A DNA stretch of 54,691 bases from Streptococcus sp. LYSM12 (GCF_004569635.1 NZ_SPOZ01000019.1:1-54691), one strand, 5' to 3'. Positions 35,081 through 46,490 are shown, counted from the stretch's first letter. Numbers and translations are program-made. Notes: generated by a model from the letters alone, not told the origin.

Positions 35081-36638
35081 GGAGGACCTCCGTTTGCATT
35101 TGGTTTGCACCAGTCGTATAGGTATCAGTATCAAAGTGTTTTTCAATCCTACGTAAGATGCGAGTGACCGTAAAGGTCAAGATAAAGTAGATGATAGCGA
35201 TAAGGGTAAAGGTTTGGAAATATTGGTAGGTTTGAGTTGCTACGGTATTTCCAGAGAAGTAAAGCTCTACTACCGAGATAACATTCAATACAGATGTATC
35301 TTTGATATTGATGACAAATTCATTACCTGTCGCAGGTAAGATGTTGCGGACAACTTGTGGTAAGACAATCTTTCGCATGGTTTGGTTATGGGTAAAACCA
35401 AGAGCGGTTGCCGCTTCAAATTGACCTTTATCCACGGCGAAAATTCCTCCGCGAACGATTTCGCTCATGTAGGCACCGGTATTGATAGATACGATGAAAA
35501 TTGCAGCTAAGGTTCGATCCAGATTCAATCCAAAGGCTTGAGCTGTTCCGTAGTAGATAACCATGGATTGGACAATCATCGGTGTGCCACGGAAGATTTC
35601 AATATAGACATTGATAAGAACAGCAAGAACCTTTTGGAAGAAAGCAAGAGCTTTACTGTCTGCCTTAGGAGCAGAGCGGAAGACACCGATCAATAAACCG
35701 ATAGCAGTCCCAATCACCGTTCCAAGAATGGAAATGAGCAAGGTCATACCTGTTCCGCGTAGAAGTTGTTGCCAGTTATTGACGAAGATATGCCATACTT
35801 GGACTGGGAAAGACGGCTTTACTTCTTCAGTAGTCGCTTCAACTGGCTGATGCTCAATCATGTTATCCATGAGAGCTAGCTGGTCTTTTTCTGTAAGGAT
35901 TTCTAAAACTTGATTGACTGTTGCAATGCGCCTATCGTCTTTACGCATACCAACCGCAATAGTCGTATCTTCTACACCGGTTTCAAACCCATTTGTCAAC
36001 TCCACCATATGAAAGGCAGGATTGGCTTCTTGAGCTGTTCGAGCTTCGGGACGCTCTGAAACATAGGCATCAACGATACCAGCTTCGAGAGCCTGACGAA
36101 TCTGGGAGAAGTCCCCCATAGCTGTTTGTTTGTCGACGCCAGGGATTTGGTCGATTAGATCATAGAGGTAGACCCCTTGTTGGGCAGTAATCTTTGCTCC
36201 TGTGAAGTCTTGAATACTACGCGCGTCTGCCCATTTGCTATCTGAGCGTACGACAAGCGTTGGAATGGACGTGTAATAACTAGAGGAAAAGGCAATTTCT
36301 TTCTTCCGTTCTTCTGTTGGGCTCATGCCTGCGATAATCATATCAATTTTGCCAGAGGTGAGAGCCGGGACAAGTCCCTCCCATTTTGTCTTTACAACGA
36401 GGACTTTTTTGTCCATTTTTTCTGCAATCTTCTTTGCGATTTGGACATCGTACCCATTAGCGAATTGGTTGGTTCCCTCAATCGGAACAGCCTCATTTTC
36501 ATCTGTTTCTTGTGTCCAGTTAAAAGGTGCATAAGCAGCTTCCATGCCGACACGTAGGTATTCATCTGCCTGGACTCTTGTACTGATACAAAAAGCAGTC
36601 ATGAGTGCTACAAGCAGCATCAACAATCGTTTTTTCAT
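35073..36638 (-). CDS. Fused amino-acid binding protein and permease
   Basis: A 521-residue protein that combines an extracellular solute-binding domain and the membrane channel of a polar amino-acid importer, an arrangement known from streptococcal and lactococcal GlnP-type proteins. A signal peptide (1-24, [20 protein letters not shown]) leads. The SBP domain (about 27-265) has [12 protein letters not shown] and [16 protein letters not shown]. Permease helices run at about 290-500, with the EAA loop [19 protein letters not shown] (about 408-426). The protein carries one binding domain, whereas lactococcal GlnP has two. It works with the ATPase encoded downstream. Confidence 0.94.
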   Translation of the reverse strand: MKKRLLMLLVALMTAFCISTRVQADEYLRVGMEAAYAPFNWTQETDENEAVPIEGTNQFANGYDVQIAKKIAEKMDKKVLVVKTKWEGLVPALTSGKIDMIIAGMSPTEERKKEIAFSSSYYTSIPTLVVRSDSKWADARSIQDFTGAKITAQQGVYLYDLIDQIPGVDKQTAMGDFSQIRQALEAGIVDAYVSERPEARTAQEANPAFHMVELTNGFETGVEDTTIAVGMRKDDRRIATVNQVLEILTEKDQLALMDNMIEHQPVEATTEEVKPSFPVQVWHIFVNNWQQLLRGTGMTLLISILGTVIGTAIGLLIGVFRSAPKADSKALAFFQKVLAVLINVYIEIFRGTPMIVQSMVIYYGTAQAFGLNLDRTLAAIFIVSINTGAYMSEIVRGGIFAVDKGQFEAATALGFTHNQTMRKIVLPQVVRNILPATGNEFVINIKDTSVLNVISVVELYFSGNTVATQTYQYFQTFTLIAIIYFILTFTVTRILRRIEKHFDTDTYTTGANQMQTEVLHD

Positions 36639-36665
36639 AGTCTCTCCTTTTTTAAAAGTAGTTAT

Positions 36666-36694
36666 ATTGTATAAAAAATTCTGACAAATTGCAA
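36666..36694 (-). promoter_or_regulatory. Promoter of the amino-acid ABC operon
   Basis: On the minus strand, TTGCAA (36689-36694) and TACAAT (36666-36671) are 17 bp apart, about 28 bp from the start codon. An extended -10 for uppP (TGATATAAT, -10 at 36733-36738) faces the other way. Confidence 0.7.
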
Positions 36695-36764
36695 ACTAAT
36701 CGAAAAAGATACGTTTTCATTCTGGTTTATGATATAATGAGAAAAGATGAATAAGGAGTAAGCT

Positions 36765-37604
36765 ATGTTTGTTGAGATTATAAAAGCGATTTTCTTTGGA
36801 ATTGTAGAGGGAATAACGGAGTGGTTACCTATATCCAGTACAGGGCATCTGATTTTGGTACAGGAATTTGTTGCCTTTAAAAATGTGAGCGCTGACTTTA
36901 TCTCTATGTTTAATGTTGTTATCCAGCTAGGGGCGATCTTAGCTGTTATGGTGATTTACTTCGACCGACTTAATCCCTTTCAGGCTGGGAAATCAAGTAG
37001 GGATGTTCAACTGACTTGGCAATTATGGGCAAAAGTGGTAATCGCTGCTCTGCCGGCAGCTATTTTAGGACTTTTATTTGACGATTGGTTGGATAATCAT
37101 CTGTATAACTTTATTGTCGTTGCCTTGATGCTGATAGCTTATGGTGTAGCCTTTATCTATGTCGAAAAATGGCAGAAGAATCGTCAACCACAAGTGACAT
37201 CTCTCCACAAGATGTCCTATCAGACGGCTCTCTATATTGGTCTGTTTCAAGTTCTTGCCTTGATTCCTGGAACTAGCCGTTCAGGAGCAACAATTCTAGG
37301 AGGAATTCTCCTTGGGACGAGCCGTGAGGTGGCAACAGAGTTTACTTTCTTTTTAGGTATTCCTATTATGTTTGGTGCTAGTCTGTTGAAAGTTCTAAAA
37401 CTTCTTGTTAAAGGTTTGAGTGTAACGGCAGGTCAGTGGTTGCTCTTGTTACTTGCGATGGTGACTGCCTTTGGTGTGTCTTTGGTTGTGATTCGCTTCT
37501 TGACGGACTATGTGAAGAAACATGACTTTACTTTCTTTGGGAAATACCGAATTGTTTTAGGGACATTGTTGGTGCTTTACTATTTGATGACACTTATTTT
37601 TTAA
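36765..37604 (+). CDS. uppP: Undecaprenyl-diphosphatase (BacA/UppP)
   Basis: Membrane phosphatase that recycles undecaprenyl pyrophosphate to the lipid carrier used for peptidoglycan and wall polymers; overproduction gives bacitracin resistance. The protein has 279 residues. The two active-site regions are [15 protein letters not shown] (15-29) and [10 protein letters not shown] (about 173-182). Seven to eight hydrophobic helices are visible. It has its own extended -10 promoter and a terminator. It diverges from the amino-acid ABC operon. Confidence 0.97.
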   Translation: MFVEIIKAIFFGIVEGITEWLPISSTGHLILVQEFVAFKNVSADFISMFNVVIQLGAILAVMVIYFDRLNPFQAGKSSRDVQLTWQLWAKVVIAALPAAILGLLFDDWLDNHLYNFIVVALMLIAYGVAFIYVEKWQKNRQPQVTSLHKMSYQTALYIGLFQVLALIPGTSRSGATILGGILLGTSREVATEFTFFLGIPIMFGASLLKVLKLLVKGLSVTAGQWLLLLLAMVTAFGVSLVVIRFLTDYVKKHDFTFFGKYRIVLGTLLVLYYLMTLIF

Positions 37605-37610
37605 GAAAAC

Positions 37611-37639
37611 CAAGGCTGGGGCGAGGAGCTTCAGCCTTG
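37611..37639 (+). terminator. uppP terminator
   Basis: CAAGGCTG and CAGCCTTG form a perfect 8-bp stem with a 13-base loop, starting six bases after the stop, followed by a T-rich stretch. Confidence 0.8.
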
Positions 37640-37662
37640 ACTTTATGCTTTTTAGCTTGTTT

Positions 37663-37821
37663 TATAGTCATTTCGTTTCTATTTTTATTACTTCGTTCAC
37701 TCGTCTTGCTGTACCATTGAGAAAAGTTACACTTTTTTTATCTGTCACTTGAAATAGTTATCAACTATTTCAACTACCTGCGACTCCTTGCCTAGTACTA
37801 AAAAGAAACGAAACGGCTATA
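37663..37821 (+). repeat. Long R1 variant with internal hairpin segment
   Basis: From TATAGTC to GGCTATA, 159 bp. Compared with the 105-bp form it carries about 50 extra bases after GCTGTACCA, beginning TTGAGAAAAGTTACAC and ending with the hairpin GAAATAGTTATCAACTATTTC. The same segment appears at 46251-46310 and, outside a full R1, at about 2758-2812. Confidence 0.85.
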
Positions 37822-37906
37822 GCATAAGGAGTAAGTCACAGGAGGTTAGGAAAAAGTTTATCTCTATTTCTCAGAGTTGGCTTTACTATCTCAGGTCGGT
37901 GCTTGC

Positions 37907-37948
37907 CGAACCTAGAAAGTGTTGATAACTCAACATTTTCTAGGTTCG
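37907..37948. repeat. Long inverted repeat upstream of mecA
   Basis: CGAACCTAGAAAGTGTTGA is mirrored by TCAACATTTTCTAGGTTCG, a 19-bp stem with one mismatch and a TAAC loop. It has no adjacent T-run, so it may be a protein site or RNA structure rather than a terminator. The remaining gap to 38075 shows nothing else. Confidence 0.6.
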
Positions 37949-38077
37949 CTAACTTTGGAGAGGCAGGGAGAGGGCAATACTCCAGTCGATTTATTGTAGT
38001 TCCAATCTAGAAATAAGGAAGTGAGGAAAGCCGTTTGCTCTGAAAGAAAAACCTTGTCTGACTTCCTCTCTTTTCTT

Positions 38078-38106
38078 TTGTAAAAGAGGCTATTTTTTTG
38101 TATAAT
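38078..38106 (+). promoter_or_regulatory. mecA promoter
   Basis: TTGTAA (38078-38083) and a perfect TATAAT (38101-38106) are 17 bp apart. GTATGACATAC (38107-38117), a short interrupted palindrome, covers the predicted transcription start. Confidence 0.75.
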
Positions 38107-38166
38107 GTATGACATACGGGTTCTCAATAGTGGTTTGAGAAGGAACGAAGAGTATGAGGTAGCGAA

Positions 38167-38898
38167 ATGAAGATGAAACAAATTAGTGATTCCACCTTGA
38201 AAATCACAATAAAAATGGAAGACTTGGAAGACCGTGGAATGGAAATTGCAGATTTTCTAGTGCCACAGGAAAAGACAGAGGAGTTTTTCTACACGGTTTT
38301 AGATGAATTGGATTTACCAGTAACTTTCCGCGAAAGCGGTATGTTGAGTTTCCGTGTGACACCAAAGCCAGACAAGGTGGATATCTTTGTCACCAAGTCA
38401 GATATTGATCAACATTTAAACTTCGATGATTTTACGGAGATGGCAGATTTGGATGAGCTTTCGCAAATGACACCAGATGAACTGTTAAAGACACTTGAAA
38501 AGACTATACGAGAAAAGAGTGTGGGGGACGAAAAAGCTGTCCAACAGTTGGAACAAGTTGAAGCAGATGAAGTAGAAGTGGAAGAAGTGGATAGAGAAGA
38601 TCGCCAGTACATTTACTATATTCTGGATTTTGCAAGTTTACAGGAGGCAGTTCAATTTGTTTCGCTGGTTGATTTTACCATTGAAGAATCGGAACTCTAC
38701 AAGATGAACGGTCGATATTATATGACTGTCTTAATCAATATTGAAAATCGTTCCACATACTATCCAGATTATATCTTATCACGGATGCTAGAACATGCAG
38801 ATGATACGCCTATCTCGCGTGCAGTTCTTCAAGAACACGGAGTTCTCTTGTTGCCGGTCGGGGCGATTGATGAGCTTGGGAAGGTGAGCTTGGTATGA
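38167..38898 (+). CDS. mecA: Adaptor protein MecA
   Basis: Adaptor that delivers substrates to the ClpC/ClpP protease; in streptococci it targets the competence sigma factor and other regulators. The protein has 243 residues. The N-terminal substrate-binding domain (about 1-80) begins MKMKQISDSTLKITIKMEDL. An acidic linker rich in Glu and Asp runs at about 90-145 (EQVEADEVEVEEVDRED), and the C-terminal Clp-binding domain occupies about 150-243. It overlaps rgpG by four bases (ATGA). Confidence 0.95.
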   Translation: MKMKQISDSTLKITIKMEDLEDRGMEIADFLVPQEKTEEFFYTVLDELDLPVTFRESGMLSFRVTPKPDKVDIFVTKSDIDQHLNFDDFTEMADLDELSQMTPDELLKTLEKTIREKSVGDEKAVQQLEQVEADEVEVEEVDREDRQYIYYILDFASLQEAVQFVSLVDFTIEESELYKMNGRYYMTVLINIENRSTYYPDYILSRMLEHADDTPISRAVLQEHGVLLLPVGAIDELGKVSLV

Positions 38899-40073
38899 TT
38901 CCCTTTGCTTTACAATACATCATTGTCGTCGTGCTTACAATGATGGTTTCTGTTATTGCAACCCCCTTGGTTCGTTTTTTAGCGCTTAGGATTGGAGCAG
39001 TAGACAATCCAAATGCACGGCGCATTAACAAGATTCCTATGCCCACTGCTGGTGGTTTGGCGATTTTTGTAGCATTCTTGTTAGCGACCATGTGCTTCCT
39101 ACCCTCTGTGGTGACACATATTTCTCCGAGAGGGACATATGTTGAATATATTTGGCCTTTGGCTATTGCTAGTAGTATCATTATCATCACTGGCTTGCTT
39201 GATGACATCAAGGAGCTACGTCCTATGCCTAAGCTGGTAGGAATGTTGCTTGCGGCTGCCATTATTTGGATTTTTACTGAATTCCGCTTTGATAATTTCA
39301 AGATTCCTTTCGGTGGACCCATGCTTCACTTTCCAATCTGGCTTTCTTTTTGTTTGACCATTCTTTGGATTGTAGCGATTACCAATGCGGTCAATCTGAT
39401 TGATGGTCTCGATGGTCTAGTGTCGGGTGTGTCTATTATCTCCCTTACAACTATGGGAATTGTATCCTACTTTTTCCTCCACGACAGCAATCTCTACCTG
39501 ACGTTGACAATCTTTGTTCTGGTTGCTGCAATCATTGGTTTTCTTCCTTATAATTACCATCCAGCTATCATCTATCTGGGAGATACAGGAGCCTTGTTTA
39601 TAGGCTTTATGATTGGGGTCTTATCTCTCCAAGGTCTGAAAAATTCCACGGCTGTTGCCGTGGTGACACCAATCATTATTCTAGGAGTACCGATTACCGA
39701 TATTCTAGTAGCCATTATCCGTAGAACCTTGTCAGGACAAAAAATTTATGAAGCAGATCGCATGCATCTGCATCATCGTCTCTTGTCACTTGGATTGACC
39801 CATCGAGGGACAGTACTCGTCATTTATGCGATTTCCTTTATCTTTTCCCTTATTTCCTTACTTTTAAATGTATCGAGTCGCTTAGGTGGTGTTCTCCTAA
39901 TAGTAGCTCTTTTACTGGGAGTAGAAATTCTCAGTGAGTTGATTGGGATTTTTGGAGAAAACAGGACCCCCATTTTAAAGCTGTTGCGCTTCATTGGTAA
40001 TAGTGATGCACGACAGGAATATTTGACCCGAAAACGAATGAAGAGGGCAGAAAAGCAGAAAACACGAAGATAA
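38895..40073 (+). CDS. rgpG: Undecaprenyl-phosphate GlcNAc-1-phosphate transferase (TagO/RgpG type)
   Basis: Integral membrane enzyme that puts GlcNAc-1-phosphate on undecaprenyl phosphate, the first step of rhamnose-glucan wall polysaccharide or teichoic acid synthesis. The protein has 392 residues. Family motifs are DNPNARRINKIPMPTAGG (about 37-54), LDDIKELRP (the DDxxD region, about 96-104), NAVNLIDGLDGLVSG (about 164-178) and the HLHHRL loop (about 290-296) with basic residues. About eleven membrane helices are visible. Translation is coupled to mecA, an order shared with S. mutans. It depends on the carrier lipid that UppP recycles. Confidence 0.94.
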   Translation: MIPFALQYIIVVVLTMMVSVIATPLVRFLALRIGAVDNPNARRINKIPMPTAGGLAIFVAFLLATMCFLPSVVTHISPRGTYVEYIWPLAIASSIIIITGLLDDIKELRPMPKLVGMLLAAAIIWIFTEFRFDNFKIPFGGPMLHFPIWLSFCLTILWIVAITNAVNLIDGLDGLVSGVSIISLTTMGIVSYFFLHDSNLYLTLTIFVLVAAIIGFLPYNYHPAIIYLGDTGALFIGFMIGVLSLQGLKNSTAVAVVTPIIILGVPITDILVAIIRRTLSGQKIYEADRMHLHHRLLSLGLTHRGTVLVIYAISFIFSLISLLLNVSSRLGGVLLIVALLLGVEILSELIGIFGENRTPILKLLRFIGNSDARQEYLTRKRMKRAEKQKTRR

Positions 40074-40092
40074 GAATGTTTCTAAACAAAGA

Positions 40093-40112
40093 AAGAGCCT
40101 AATTGGTTCTTT
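40093..40112 (+). terminator. rgpG terminator
   Basis: AAGAGCC and GGTTCTT (one G-U pair) close a 5-base loop and run into TTTTTT, about 20 bp past the stop. Confidence 0.7.
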
Positions 40113-40134
40113 TTTGATATAATACATCAGATAA

Positions 40135-40404
40135 TACTCTTTGATACTCAAGGAAGATTAAAAATATAGTCATTTTGTTTATCTTTTATTCCTTCGTTCA
40201 CTCGCTTTGCCGGACTCTAAGTATAGCCTGCAGCTCATTGCCTAGTACTAAAAGTAAACTAAAAGACTATAATAGACGAGAAAATGTAATCGAAAGTAGA
40301 ACACTGTTTCTTTTTGTTTCAAGGGAACAGGCTGAAAACCTCCACTGGAGCTTTTCATTCATCGAGATAAATTGACAACGTATCGTTTTGATTTTCAAAG
40401 AGTA
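40135..40404. repeat. R4-type (BOX-like) element interrupted by an R1 copy
   Basis: TACTCTTTGA (40135-40144) is mirrored by TCAAAGAGTA (40395-40404). Inside, a complete R1 runs from TATAGTC (40165) to GACTATA (40271). About 130 bp between them are unassigned. The arrangement reads as R1 inserted into an older BOX-like repeat. It fills most of the gap before sufC, so any suf promoter must lie inside or after it. Confidence 0.6.
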
Positions 40405-40432
40405 GGAGTATCAAAACTGAATGGAGGTAGGT

Positions 40433-41203
40433 ATGTCAGTACTAGAAATTAAAGATCTTCACGTGGAGATTGAGGGCAAGAAAATCTTAAAAGGAGTAAA
40501 CTTGACCCTAAAAACAGGGGAAGTGGCGGCCATTATGGGACCAAATGGGACAGGGAAATCAACCCTTTCAGCGGCTATCATGGGAAATCCAAACTATGAA
40601 GTGACCCGAGGTGAGGTCTTATTTGACGGTGTCAACGTCTTGGAGTTAGAAGTTGATGAACGTGCCCGTATGGGACTGTTCCTTGCCATGCAGTATCCAA
40701 GTGAAATTCCGGGAATCACCAATGCAGAATTTTTACGTGCAGCCATGAATGCTGGAAAAGAAGAGGATGAAAAAATTTCTGTCCGTGATTTCATTACGAA
40801 ACTCGATGAAAAAATGGAATTGCTCAATATGAAAGAGGAAATGGCAGAGCGTTACCTCAATGAGGGCTTTTCAGGTGGTGAGAAAAAACGCAATGAAATC
40901 TTGCAACTATTGATGCTGGAGCCGACCTTTGCTCTTCTTGATGAGATTGATTCTGGTCTCGATATTGATGCTCTTAAAGTGGTTTCAAAAGGAGTGAATG
41001 CGATGCGTGGTCAAGGCTTTGGAGCGATGATTATTACCCACTACCAACGCCTCTTGAACTACATCACACCAGACGTGGTTCACATCATGATGGAAGGCCG
41101 GGTGGTCCTATCAGGTGGCCCAGAACTTGCGATTCGTCTTGAAAAAGAGGGGTATGCGAAAATTGCAGAAGAATTAGGCTTGACTTACGAAGAGGAAGTT
41201 TAA
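40433..41203 (+). CDS. sufC: Fe-S cluster assembly ATPase SufC
   Basis: ATPase of the SufBCD scaffold that builds Fe-S clusters. The start at 40433 (MSVLEIKDLHVEIEGKK) gives 256 residues and has GGAGGT directly before it; an ATG twelve bases earlier overlaps that site. Walker A is GPNGTGKST, the signature is FSGGEKKRNEILQ and Walker B ALLDEIDSGLD. It is the first gene of sufC-sufD-sufS-sufU-sufB. Confidence 0.97.
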   Translation: MSVLEIKDLHVEIEGKKILKGVNLTLKTGEVAAIMGPNGTGKSTLSAAIMGNPNYEVTRGEVLFDGVNVLELEVDERARMGLFLAMQYPSEIPGITNAEFLRAAMNAGKEEDEKISVRDFITKLDEKMELLNMKEEMAERYLNEGFSGGEKKRNEILQLLMLEPTFALLDEIDSGLDIDALKVVSKGVNAMRGQGFGAMIITHYQRLLNYITPDVVHIMMEGRVVLSGGPELAIRLEKEGYAKIAEELGLTYEEEV

Positions 41204-41232
41204 GGCGAAACTTGTTCAGAAAGGAGAAAACG

Positions 41233-42495
41233 ATGACCAAAGAAGCCATTAAACTTTTTTCACAAGCACACGCAGAACCCGCTTGGTTGAGCGCTCTTCG
41301 TCAAGCAGCTTTTGAAAAGATTGAAACACTAGCCCTGCCAACTATTGAACGGGTGAAGTTCCACCGTTGGAATTTTGGAAGCGGTACGATTGCAGAATCA
41401 GAAGCAATGAGTAAGGTTCCTGATTTTACAGCTTTAGGGGACAATCCCAAGTTGGTGCAAGTAGGTACACAGACCGTTTTTGAACAACTGTCACCAGAAT
41501 TAGCAGCAGCAGGCGTGGTCTTCACAGATTTCTATACAGCCTTAGAGGAAATTCCAGAGGTTATGGAGCAGTATTTCACCAAGGCAGTTGCGTATGATAC
41601 GGACAAATTAGCAGCCTATCATACAGCTTATTTCAATAGCGGCGTGGTCTTATATGTTCCTGATGATGTTGAAATTGACCTACCTGTTGAGGGGATTTTC
41701 TACCAAGACAGTGACAGTACGGTGCCCTTTAACAAGCACATTCTCGTGATTACAGGAAAAAACGCTACATTAAACTATCTGGAATGTTTTGAAAGCATTG
41801 GAGAGGGTTGTGAAAAAGCAACGGCCAATATCACGGTAGAAGTAATTGCAGGACCAGGTAGTCAGATTAAGTTTGCAGCTATTGATCGCCTAGGTCAGCA
41901 TGTGACAACCTACATGCGTCGCTGTGGAAAACTGAGCAATCATGCCAGCATTGATTGGGCGATTGGTGTTATGAACGAGGGTGATGTCGTAGCGGATTTT
42001 GATAGTGACTTGTACGGTGACGGTAGCCATGCGGATATGAAAGTGGTTGCATTATCAAGCGGCAAGCAAGTACAGGGGATTGATACGCGTGTCACTAACT
42101 ACGGTCGCCATTCGATTGGCAATATCCTCCAGCACGGGGTTATCCTTGAAAAAGGAACGCTTACTTTCAATGGAATCGGTCACATTATCAAAGGGGCTAA
42201 GGGAGCGGATGCCCAGCAAGAAAGCCGCGTTTTGATGTTGTCTGATAAGGCTCGAAGCGATGCCAACCCAATCCTTTTGATTGATGAAAATGATGTCACA
42301 GCAGGACATGCGGCCTCTATCGGGCAGGTAGATCCAGAAGATATGTACTATCTCATGAGTCGTGGATTGGACAAGGCGACAGCAGAACGATTGGTTGTGC
42401 GTGGGTTCTTGGGAGCAGTGCTTACGGAAATCCCTGTTAAGGAAGCCCGCGATGAGATGATTGACGGGATTGAAGAAAAGTTAAACAAGAGGTAA
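41233..42495 (+). CDS. sufD: Fe-S cluster assembly protein SufD
   Basis: Scaffold partner of SufB in the SufBC2D complex. The start at 41233 (MTKEAIKLFSQAHAEPAWL) gives 420 residues, with AAAGGAG upstream. The beta-helix core has FYQDSDSTVPFNKHILVI and HGVILEKGTLTFNGIGHI. The C-terminal block SDANPILLIDENDVTAGHAA includes the conserved His region shared by SufB and SufD. It follows sufC by 29 bp and precedes sufS by 6 bp. Confidence 0.96.
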   Translation: MTKEAIKLFSQAHAEPAWLSALRQAAFEKIETLALPTIERVKFHRWNFGSGTIAESEAMSKVPDFTALGDNPKLVQVGTQTVFEQLSPELAAAGVVFTDFYTALEEIPEVMEQYFTKAVAYDTDKLAAYHTAYFNSGVVLYVPDDVEIDLPVEGIFYQDSDSTVPFNKHILVITGKNATLNYLECFESIGEGCEKATANITVEVIAGPGSQIKFAAIDRLGQHVTTYMRRCGKLSNHASIDWAIGVMNEGDVVADFDSDLYGDGSHADMKVVALSSGKQVQGIDTRVTNYGRHSIGNILQHGVILEKGTLTFNGIGHIIKGAKGADAQQESRVLMLSDKARSDANPILLIDENDVTAGHAASIGQVDPEDMYYLMSRGLDKATAERLVVRGFLGAVLTEIPVKEARDEMIDGIEEKLNKR

Positions 42496-44152
<1,657 letters not shown>

Positions 44153-44200
44153 GTAAGATACAAAGCGAGAAATAAATAAACGAGTATAGAGGAGGAAAGA

Positions 44201-45613
44201 ATGACAGAAGAGAGGGTAGAACCAAAGCCGATTGACCTCGGTGAATATAAATTTGGTTTTCATGATGACGTAGAGCCGATTATGTCTACAGGAAAAGGCT
44301 TGAACGAAGACGTAATCCGGTCCCTATCGGCAGCTAAAAATGAACCAGAATGGATGTTGGAGTTCCGCCTCAAATCCTACGAGGCTTTTAAAAAGATGCC
44401 CCTTGAAACATGGGGAGCAGACCTGTCAGAAATTGATTTTGATGATTTAATTTATTACCAAAAAGCGTCTGACAAACCTGCACGTTCTTGGGATGATGTA
44501 CCTGAGAAAATTAAAGAAACCTTTGAGCGAATCGGAATTCCAGAAGCAGAACGCGCTTATCTTGCAGGAGCTGCTGCCCAGTATGAGTCAGAAGTGGTTT
44601 ACCACAACATGAAAGAAGAGTTTGAAAAATTAGGGATTGTGTTTACCGACACAGACTCTGCCTTAAAAGAGTATCCAGAACTTTTCAAACAGTATTTTGC
44701 AAAACTTGTTCCGCCAACGGATAATAAATTGGCAGCTTTGAATAGTGCAGTCTGGTCGGGTGGTACTTTTATCTATGTACCAAAAGGGGTCAAATGTGAT
44801 ATTCCCTTGCAGACGTATTTCCGGATTAACAACGAAAGTACAGGACAGTTTGAGCGAACCTTGATTATCGTGGATGAGGGTGCAAGCGTGCATTACGTTG
44901 AAGGCTGTACAGCACCGACCTACTCGAGCGATAGTCTACATGCAGCGATTGTAGAAATCTTTGCTCTTGACGGTGCTTATATGCGGTATACAACGATTCA
45001 GAACTGGTCTGACAATGTCTATAACCTTGTTACCAAACGTGCCCGTGCTATGAAAGATGCGACCGTTGAATGGATTGACGGAAACTTAGGTGCAAAGACC
45101 ACTATGAAATATCCGTCTGTGTATCTAGATGGTGCAGGTGCCCGTGGGACCATGTTGTCTATTGCTTTTGCAAATACAGGTCAACACCAAGATACAGGTG
45201 CCAAGATGATTCACAATGCACCGCATACCAGCTCATCTATTGTATCGAAATCCATTGCCAAGGGTGGTGGAGCAGTAAACTATCGTGGTCAGGTAACCTT
45301 TTCTCGTAATTCTAAGAAATCCGTCAGTCACATCGAGTGTGATACGATTATTATGGATGACTTGTCCAAGTCCGATACAATTCCATTTAACGAAATCCAC
45401 AATTCGCAAGTTGCCTTGGAGCATGAGGCGAAAGTATCTAAGATTTCAGAAGAACAGCTGTATTATCTCATGAGTCGTGGTTTGTCAGAAAGTGAAGCTA
45501 CTGAGATGATTGTTATGGGATTTGTCGAACCATTCACCAAAGAACTTCCGATGGAATATGCTGTTGAGCTTAATCGCTTGATTTCTTATGAGATGGAGGG
45601 TTCAGTTGGATAG
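44201..45613 (+). CDS. sufB: Fe-S cluster assembly protein SufB
   Basis: Main scaffold subunit on which clusters form, with SufC and SufD. The protein has 470 residues. [20 protein letters not shown] (about 199-218), [19 protein letters not shown] (about 227-245) and the C-terminal [20 protein letters not shown] (about 394-413) are family blocks with conserved Cys, Glu and His residues. AGGAGG precedes the ATG. It is the last suf gene, 48 bp after sufU, and is followed by hairpins at 45624 and 45780. Confidence 0.97.
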   Translation: MTEERVEPKPIDLGEYKFGFHDDVEPIMSTGKGLNEDVIRSLSAAKNEPEWMLEFRLKSYEAFKKMPLETWGADLSEIDFDDLIYYQKASDKPARSWDDVPEKIKETFERIGIPEAERAYLAGAAAQYESEVVYHNMKEEFEKLGIVFTDTDSALKEYPELFKQYFAKLVPPTDNKLAALNSAVWSGGTFIYVPKGVKCDIPLQTYFRINNESTGQFERTLIIVDEGASVHYVEGCTAPTYSSDSLHAAIVEIFALDGAYMRYTTIQNWSDNVYNLVTKRARAMKDATVEWIDGNLGAKTTMKYPSVYLDGAGARGTMLSIAFANTGQHQDTGAKMIHNAPHTSSSIVSKSIAKGGGAVNYRGQVTFSRNSKKSVSHIECDTIIMDDLSKSDTIPFNEIHNSQVALEHEAKVSKISEEQLYYLMSRGLSESEATEMIVMGFVEPFTKELPMEYAVELNRLISYEMEGSVG

Positions 45614-45623
45614 AATGATTAGA

Positions 45624-45649
45624 CACGAACAGCTAACATGCTGTTTGTG
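45624..45649 (+). terminator. Hairpin after sufB
   Basis: CACGAACAGC and GCTGTTTGTG pair with one mismatch around TAACAT, starting 10 bp after the sufB stop. There is no U-run, so termination efficiency is uncertain. Confidence 0.5.
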
Positions 45650-45779
45650 ACAATCATCTACCAACTGAAGCTGGAAATAAGGAGATGCGGAAGCATTCTA
45701 CAGGTTTGCTTTATCTATACTTGACCAATTGAAATGGTAGATAAAGAGCAATAATAAGCGCTCTACCTACTAAATGCAA

Positions 45780-45809
45780 GTAACCAATAAGCACATGCTT
45801 ATTGGTTAC
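45780..45809. terminator. Perfect palindrome, probable suf terminator
   Basis: GTAACCAATAAGCA and TGCTTATTGGTTAC form a 14-bp perfect inverted repeat, of which 13 bp can pair as a hairpin around ACAT. A moderately T-rich CATTTTTA follows. It lies 170 bp past sufB. Confidence 0.6.
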
Positions 45810-45905
45810 CGTCATTTTTACCGACAAAAGTTGGAAATAAAGAAGACGGGAGTATTTCTACAAATTGTTCTATTTAGTCAGTTCTATCTCTAGCTGCGGT
45901 TACAA

Positions 45906-46121
45906 GGGAGTGGGAAAGAACTCAAAACACATAAGAACGAATTCGGTTTTTACCTTATTTCCTGCATTCTAGCTTCGGGCTGAAACGGTCTGGGAATAGA
46001 CCGTTTCGCTCCCCCCATAGCTCCAACAGCTAGAGTCGTGACTGTTGGATCTTGGAAATGAAGCCAACGAGTTTGCATCAGTCGTAGAGGTCAGATGTGG
46101 AGTGTGAAACACGAACAAATA
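45906..46121 (-). repeat. R3 repeat, left copy of the composite flanking dacA-opp
   Basis: Blocks GGGAGTGGGAAAGAACTC, AAAACACATAAGAA, CCTTATTTCCTGCATTCTAG, GAAACGGTCTGG and GTGGAGTGTGAAACACGAAC recur in reverse order and complement at 54238-54443. The two copies are inverted relative to each other. No gene is present. Confidence 0.75.
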
Positions 46122-46125
46122 TGAG

Positions 46126-46374
46126 TAAAGTCGTTTCGTTTATCTTTCACTCACGTTGCCGTACTTTAGTACAGCCTGCAGCTCCTTGCCTAGTACTCTA
46201 GTCATTTCGTTTATATTTTTATTACTTCGTTCACTCGTCTTGCTGTACCATTGAGAAAAGTTACACTTTTCTTATCTGTCACTTGAAATAGTTATCAACT
46301 ATTTCAACTACCTGCGACTCCTTGCCTAGTACAAAAATAAACGAAACGGCTATAAAAGCAAACGAAAAGACTAT
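46126..46374 (+). repeat. R1 copy with a second R1 inserted into it
   Basis: An outer R1 starts at AAAGTCGTTTCG and reaches GCCTAGTACT near 46197. It is interrupted by a long-form R1 (about 46199-46354, ending GGCTATA) and resumes with AAAGCAAACGAAAAGACTAT to 46374. This is direct evidence of successive insertions. The whole lies between the R3 and R2 parts of the left composite repeat. Confidence 0.75.
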
Positions 46375-46490
46375 CAAAAGCTCCAGTGGGGCTGTTGAGC
46401 CTGCTCCCTGAAAAAAGAGCAGCAGTTCATTTCCAACCTCAACGGCATGATATGATAGCCATTGAAACAATTAACCACTGCGCTGAGAAG
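46375..46490 (+). repeat. R2 repeat, left copy
   Basis: AAAAGCTCCAGTGGGGCT, GCCTGCTCCCTGAAAAAAGAG, CAGCAGTTCATTTCCAACCT and GATAGCCATTGAAAC match 54101-54232 in inverted orientation and partly 190-292. It is non-coding. Confidence 0.7.

Noticed and set aside
40421..40432. Earlier ATG for sufC
   Set aside because: It overlaps the GGAGGT that serves the ATG at 40433 and adds four residues not seen in the family.
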